Assembly (NCBI RefSeq): GCF_040361335.1
Contig: NZ_APNM01000007.1
Location: 62,001 to 126,000 of the forward strand
Direction: 5' to 3'
Origin: APNM01 sp040361335
GTDB taxonomy: Bacteria > Pseudomonadota > Gammaproteobacteria > Nevskiales > Salinisphaeraceae
Length of the DNA: 64,000 bases
Part shown: positions 59,740-64,000 of the stretch, piece after piece
How the letters are laid out: every line of letters begins with the position of its first letter
Position numbering within the stretch: the stretch's first letter is position 1
Made by a program: the position numbers and the translations under genes
The notes under the pieces: model-generated
The model's input: the letters and a program-made list of their open reading frames with translations, nothing else
Databases searched by the model: none
What the model was told of the DNA's origin: nothing

Positions 59740-62700
59740 TCACTGGCCGGCCCAGGCCTCGTTCCAGTCGATGCCGTTGTAGTCCGGCAGTTCCCAGTAG
59801 AACGGCTCGCGCGGACGGTCGTAATGGCCGATCTCGTCCATGCTGTACGCGTCGTACAGGCGGCCGTTGATCATGGTGTAGCGCACGCTGTTGGTGTGGC
59901 GGATGTCTTCGAGCGGGTTGTCGTCGAGCACGATCAGGTCGGCGAGCTTGCCGGGGGCGATGCTGCCGATCTGCTCGTCCAGCCCGAGCGACGCGGCCCC
60001 GTTGATGGTGCCGGTGCGCAGCACCCGCAGATTGTCCATGCCGCCCTCGGCCAGCAGCCACATTTCCCAGTGCATCGACAGGCCGGCGATCTGGCCGTGG
60101 GAGCCGGCGTTGATTCGGACGCCGGCCTCGTCCAGCTCGCGCACCGACCGGGCCACCGAGCGGAAGCCGATGTCGTAGAGTTCCTCGGCCGCGTGCAGGG
60201 TGGTCATGCCGCGTACGTGTGGCGGCGCCGAGCCGGGTGCGCCCAGGGGGCTGTAGTGGCTGTTGGTGCTCTGGACGAAGGTCCGCACCTTGGGATCGTC
60301 CCAGGCGCGGGTGGTCTGGTACATGTAGTTCTCGCCCATGATCTCGCCGAACACGACGATCAGCGTGGGCGTGTTGGCGGTGTCGCCGTGCGCCATCAGC
60401 TTGACCAGGTCCTCGTAGTAGTTGGCCACGGGCAGGTTGTGTTCCAGGATCGGGTGGCCGTCGAGGATCTGGGTGATGTTGTCGTAGAAATGGTTGCCGC
60501 CCTCGGCGTCGACCATGACACCCAGCTCGCGCCCGGCCTTGAGGAGTTGCTGCCGCTGGCTGCGCATGGGCTGCTTGTAGCTCTTGACGATGGTGCCGCC
60601 GAGCAGCTTCTTGCGCCGCATGATCCGGCGCGCGTCCGTATAGTCCCGGATCGGGTCGTAGGTGAAGTCGGTCTTGGCCTTGTGGCCGTAGACCACCTTG
60701 CCGCTGCCGATGAAGCGCGGGCCGACCAGGATGCCGGCGCGGGTCATCTCCTCGGCGGCGTAGTTGGAGAGCTCGCTGCTGTAGGGGTCGTAGTTGGTGG
60801 TCACACCGAAGGCCAGCGCGGCGTAGCGCCCGGGGTGCTTCTCCGGCATCAGCTCGTCCGGGTAGCAGCAGTCGATGTGGCCGTGCATGTCCACCAGGCC
60901 GGGCATCACGGTCTTGCCCGAGATGTCCACGACCTCGGCACCCTCGGGGACCTCGACCTCGTCGGCGGGGCCGACCGCACGGATGCGTTTGCCCCGCACG
61001 ATCACGGTGCCGTTCCGGATGATCCGGTCGCCCTCCATGGTGATGATCCGGCCGCCCACGAAGGCCACCGTGCCCTCGGGGGCGTCGCCCGGCACGCTCA
61101 AGTCGATTTCGGCGTATGCGCCCTCGCCGGGCTCGCCGGCGGCCAGCCGCTTGTCCATGTCGGCGCGGTAGAGCCGGGGGCCGACGGTCCAGTAGGCGGT
61201 GCCGTCGCCCGACCAGGTCAGGCCGTAGCCGCTGTAGCGGGTAAGCCGGGTGACCGGCAATTCGTCGCGATGCTTGCCGACGACCAGCGGCCGTCCGGTT
61301 TCGCGGTAGGGCGTGGCGTAGTACTGCTGGTGTTGCTTGAACACGAGCCAGCGCATGCCGGGACTCAGGTGCAGTTCGCTGACATCGGGGCCGGCCGCGT
61401 GCTTGCGGCGATCATGGCCGTCCAGGTTGACGCTTTCTATGACCGTGGTGGGTACGCTGCTGGAGTAGATGCCGCCGCTGCCGGCACGGCTGGCGAAGAG
61501 CACGCGCTGACCGTCCGGCGAGAACCGCGGTCTTTCGCCGCTCTCCGCCACGCGCCGGGGCTCGCCGCCGTCGATGTCGATCCAGTAGATGCCGCCCCGG
61601 GCCTGGTAGCCGCCCATGATCTTGTTGCCGTCCTCGATCCGGTAGGTCAGGCGCTCGCCGTCGGCCGAGAAGGCGGGTTCGCGGATCACGCCGGGGCTGG
61701 TCACGACGGTGCGGCCGGCGCCATCCTCGAGCGACAGAATCTTGAGCGCGCCGCCGCGCAGGTCGTCCCATTCCACGTAGGCGATGCGGCGGCCGCTGGG
61801 ATCGTAGGCCGGCTCGAACTCGAAGGCGTCGGCGTCGGTAAGCCGCTCGGGTTCGCCCCGCGGCAGCGATTGCCGCCACAGGTGGCCTAGCGCGTGAAAG
61901 GTGAACTCGCCGCCGTCCGGCGCCACCGCCGGCTGGCGCACGGCACGTACGTCCACCCGCTCGGGCGCCAGCTCCTGGGAGAAGCGGGGCGGTTCCGTGT
62001 AGCGGTGTTGGGTATCGGCCTCGAACGGGATTTTCTCGGCCTTGCCGGTCTGGCTGTCCACCCGGAACAGTTCGCCCTTGCCCCAGATGGCGATGTGGCG
62101 GTTGTCCGGGAACCAGTCGTAGGCGGGATAGTAATGGCCGTGGGGCACGAAATCGGCCTGCACGTCGCGGTCGAGTTCCGCGTAGACCGGACGCTGCTTG
62201 CCCGTGACCGTGTCGTGGACGAACAGCACGGTCTTGTCCTTGACCCGGCGCACGAAGGCCAGGTGCTTGCCGTCCGGGGAGATCTGCGGCGTGGTGGCGC
62301 CGCCGAAGCCGCCGACCACCTTCTCGGTCTCGCCGGTCTCCAGGTCGCGGCGCATGATCACGTGGTTGATGTGGTTGGCGTCGACGAAGATGCCGGGATC
62401 GGTCACCTTCTCGGTGTAGTAGAGGTGTCGGCCGTCGGCGGAGAAGTTCGCCTCCTGGACATCGCGGCCGTTGTCCGGCGTCGTCACCAGTACGCGGCCG
62501 TCACCGCCGGCGAGATCGAACAGCCGGATCTGCGAGGCCCGCAATTCGGGGAAGCTGGACTTGAAGCGGGCGGCGGCCACGTAGTCGCCCTCGGGTCCCC
62601 AGGCGGGGCCGGTGAGGCGGTCGACCGTTTCGTGCGTGATCCGGCGCGCATCGCCGCCGTCCGGGTCCGAGGTCCAGAGGTTGTCGCTGCCGCTGGCGTC

Positions 62701-63063
62701 GCTGATGTAAAGCAGGCGCGAGCCGTCCGGGCTGAAGCGGGGGGCGCGCTGCATGGCCGGGCCGCCGTGCACCAGCGTCGCCTCGCCGCCCTCGGCGGGG
62801 ATGCGGTAGATGTCGCCGAGCAGGTCGAAGGCGATGGTCTCGCCGTCCGGACTCACCGCGAGACTCATCCAGGTGCCCTCGTCGACGGTGAAACCGATCT
62901 CGTCGTAGGGCTGGCCGGTGTCGGTCACGTCCCAGTCGTCGTCGGCGGGGCCGGCGCAGCCGGCCGAGGACAACCCCAGCGACAGCAGCAGCAGGGCGCC
63001 GCGGGACCAAGTCCGGCGTCGGGCCGGACGATGGGCGTCGGGTCGATGGTTCGGACGGTGCAT
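59740..63063 (-). CDS. Lipoprotein with TolB-like propeller and amidohydrolase domain
   Basis: 1,107 residues. The N-terminus has a long basic segment, a hydrophobic stretch (LLLLSLGLSSAGC) and lipobox Cys, so it is probably exported and lipidated. Residues about 60-660 carry repeated PD40/TolB propeller blades (SPDGETIAFDLLGDIYRIP, RAPRFSPDGSRLLYISDAS). Residues about 680-1107 are an amidohydrolase: VMPGLVDMHGHIDCC (H-x-H near 724) and DEQIGSIAPGKLADLIVLDD. Family members act on peptides, such as prolidase-like dipeptides, but the substrate here is unknown. Confidence 0.87.
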   Translation of the reverse strand: MHRPNHRPDAHRPARRRTWSRGALLLLSLGLSSAGCAGPADDDWDVTDTGQPYDEIGFTVDEGTWMSLAVSPDGETIAFDLLGDIYRIPAEGGEATLVHGGPAMQRAPRFSPDGSRLLYISDASGSDNLWTSDPDGGDARRITHETVDRLTGPAWGPEGDYVAAARFKSSFPELRASQIRLFDLAGGDGRVLVTTPDNGRDVQEANFSADGRHLYYTEKVTDPGIFVDANHINHVIMRRDLETGETEKVVGGFGGATTPQISPDGKHLAFVRRVKDKTVLFVHDTVTGKQRPVYAELDRDVQADFVPHGHYYPAYDWFPDNRHIAIWGKGELFRVDSQTGKAEKIPFEADTQHRYTEPPRFSQELAPERVDVRAVRQPAVAPDGGEFTFHALGHLWRQSLPRGEPERLTDADAFEFEPAYDPSGRRIAYVEWDDLRGGALKILSLEDGAGRTVVTSPGVIREPAFSADGERLTYRIEDGNKIMGGYQARGGIYWIDIDGGEPRRVAESGERPRFSPDGQRVLFASRAGSGGIYSSSVPTTVIESVNLDGHDRRKHAAGPDVSELHLSPGMRWLVFKQHQQYYATPYRETGRPLVVGKHRDELPVTRLTRYSGYGLTWSGDGTAYWTVGPRLYRADMDKRLAAGEPGEGAYAEIDLSVPGDAPEGTVAFVGGRIITMEGDRIIRNGTVIVRGKRIRAVGPADEVEVPEGAEVVDISGKTVMPGLVDMHGHIDCCYPDELMPEKHPGRYAALAFGVTTNYDPYSSELSNYAAEEMTRAGILVGPRFIGSGKVVYGHKAKTDFTYDPIRDYTDARRIMRRKKLLGGTIVKSYKQPMRSQRQQLLKAGRELGVMVDAEGGNHFYDNITQILDGHPILEHNLPVANYYEDLVKLMAHGDTANTPTLIVVFGEIMGENYMYQTTRAWDDPKVRTFVQSTNSHYSPLGAPGSAPPHVRGMTTLHAAEELYDIGFRSVARSVRELDEAGVRINAGSHGQIAGLSMHWEMWLLAEGGMDNLRVLRTGTINGAASLGLDEQIGSIAPGKLADLIVLDDNPLEDIRHTNSVRYTMINGRLYDAYSMDEIGHYDRPREPFYWELPDYNGIDWNEAWAGQ

Positions 63064-63101
63064 AGGCGTCGTCTCGGTCAGTCGTGGGCCGTGCGGCGGG
63101 C

Positions 63102-63824
63102 TCAGTCCCGGTCTCCGGGCTGATCGGTCATGGCGGCGGCCATGAGGGCCGCGATGCGGGTCGAACCGGGATCGCCGCAGCTCAGCAGGCCGGCGACGAT
63201 GCCCTGTTTATCGACCGGCTTGCGGTTCTGGTTGAGCCGTTGCACGCCCTGCATGTCGTGCACCCGGAAACGGAACGCGACGATGTGCCGGAGCAGGGTG
63301 GCGACTAGCTCCGGCGGGGCGTCGTCCAGGTGCCACGGCCTGTCGGCGTGGCGCTCCATATGGGCGATGGTGCGGTCGAGGACCCAGCGGCGGTCCGCCT
63401 CGTCCTCCAGCGGCTCGAACCGGCCCCGGAGCTGGACGTCGACATAACTCCAGGTCGGCAGGCCCGGGTTCTCGACATTCCAGCGCGGCGAGATATAGGC
63501 GTCCGGCCCCTGGATCACGGCCGTGCCGTCCGCGCCCTCGCGGATCGCCCGCGACTGCGGATTACGCCGGGCGAGGTGGCCGATGAAGATGTGGCCGCCG
63601 TCGTCCAGGGCCGTTTCGTGCAGCAGGGGTGTCGCCGTGATCCGGATTTCGCCCCGATGGCGGCAGACGATCTGCGCCAGCGGGGTGTGGTGGATGAAAT
63701 CCAGGATGCCCCGGGGATCCGAGAAGTCGAAGTGCGACGGCACGAACAGATGGCGGCCGTCGCTGCTGCCGAGGCGTTCCCGGAGTTTGTCCGGCATACG
63801 ATCGTCGTCGGACATGGCGGTCAC
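63102..63824 (-). CDS. PaiB-like FMN-binding protein
   Basis: 240 residues. MFVPSHF-type start (HLFVPSHFDFSD), LDFIHHTPLAQIV, GHIFIGHLARRNPQ, YISPRWN and the C-terminal GVQRLNQNRKPVDKQGIVAGL are the signatures of the FMN_bind_2/PaiB family (split-barrel flavin fold; PaiB is a negative regulator in Bacillus). ATG 63824 or 63815. It lies directly after an aminotransferase gene (one or two bases). Confidence 0.88.
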   Translation of the reverse strand: MTAMSDDDRMPDKLRERLGSSDGRHLFVPSHFDFSDPRGILDFIHHTPLAQIVCRHRGEIRITATPLLHETALDDGGHIFIGHLARRNPQSRAIREGADGTAVIQGPDAYISPRWNVENPGLPTWSYVDVQLRGRFEPLEDEADRRWVLDRTIAHMERHADRPWHLDDAPPELVATLLRHIVAFRFRVHDMQGVQRLNQNRKPVDKQGIVAGLLSCGDPGSTRIAALMAAAMTDQPGDRD

Positions 63825-63825
63825 C

Positions 63826-64000
63826 TTATCGGGCCCGCGCGACCCGGGGCGCTGCGCCGCCGGTGACCGCGCGGATGGAGGTCTCCAGTTTGTCGGCGAA
63901 CTCGTCGATGTGCGAACGCTCGATCACCAGGGGCGGGGACACGCAGATGGCGTTGCCCAGTCCGCGGAGCATGAGCCCGTTCTCCCAGGCCTTGGCGAAG
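63826..64000 (-). CDS. Class III aminotransferase, C-terminal end (continues outside window)
   Basis: Only the last 57 codons are in the window. They read WENGLMLRGLGNAICVSPPL then VIERSHIDEFADKLETSIRA, the typical end of pyridoxal-phosphate class III aminotransferases (G-x-x-x-x-x-P-P-L motif). The stop TAA is at 63826, next to the PaiB-like gene start, so the two are an operon. Confidence 0.8.
   Translation of the reverse strand, partial: FAKAWENGLMLRGLGNAICVSPPLVIERSHIDEFADKLETSIRAVTGGAAPRVARAR

Overview
The window reads as a chromosomal segment of a high-GC gammaproteobacterium. The order tRNA-Pro, ispB, rplU, rpmA, obgE, proB, rpsT, murJ, ribF, lspA, then a type IV pilus minor-pilin cluster (fimT-pilV-pilW-pilX-pilY1-pilE) matches the arrangement known from Pseudomonas aeruginosa and relatives. 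Here, however, ileS, fkpB and ispH are absent from the block and cysC plus an SLC13 permease are inserted. A species cannot be named from the sequence alone; a Chromatiales or Xanthomonadales-type relative is plausible (inference).

Layout. 1-2.9 kb: end of a surface polysaccharide cluster (GT2, O-antigen ligase/polymerase, acyltransferase), followed by an NnrU-like membrane protein. 3.5-10.5 kb: accessory island dense in toxin-antitoxin genes and debris: PIN/RHH pair, HD hydrolase with an IS3-truncated nucleotidyltransferase, an AT-rich PD-(D/E)XK-like gene, a HicA-HicB-SecB toxin-antitoxin-chaperone operon, a higBA locus whose toxin carries an internal deletion, a Bor-like lipoprotein, a DUF2235 hydrolase and an orphan Phd. 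10.6-15.9 kb: polysaccharide genes resume (two GT4, Wzi, WecA-like). 16.2-17.7 kb: a c-type heme protein and an MntA/HepT pair with a frameshifted HepT. 18.3-28.1 kb: one 3,255-residue lipoprotein gene carrying PKD/cadherin-like domains and three hydrolase-like modules. 28.1-28.6 kb: a palindromic repeat array. 28.7-30 kb: an SOS-box-preceded LexA-like peptidase without a DNA-binding domain, then a one-ORF HicA-HicB fusion behind a perfect palindrome.

30-43 kb: housekeeping block described above, with a Phd/PIN pair between rpsT and murJ and a sugar-nucleotide epimerase after lspA. 43-51 kb: MITE/REP-like palindrome, minor pilins and PilY1, plus a divergent pilin-like gene. 51-59 kb: tRNA-Thr, class I aldolase, a three-gene glutarate degradation operon with a divergent LysR regulator, and alanine dehydrogenase. 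59-64 kb: ECF sigma factor, TolB-propeller/amidohydrolase lipoprotein, PaiB-like FMN protein and the end of a class III aminotransferase.

Several families of short GC-rich palindromes lie between genes throughout. One composite element of about 100-150 bases occurs at 28 kb (twice) and, inverted, at 37.6 kb. The points most worth follow-up are the HicA-HicB fusion, the HicAB-SecB operon, the giant multi-hydrolase lipoprotein and the HTH-less LexA-like protein.
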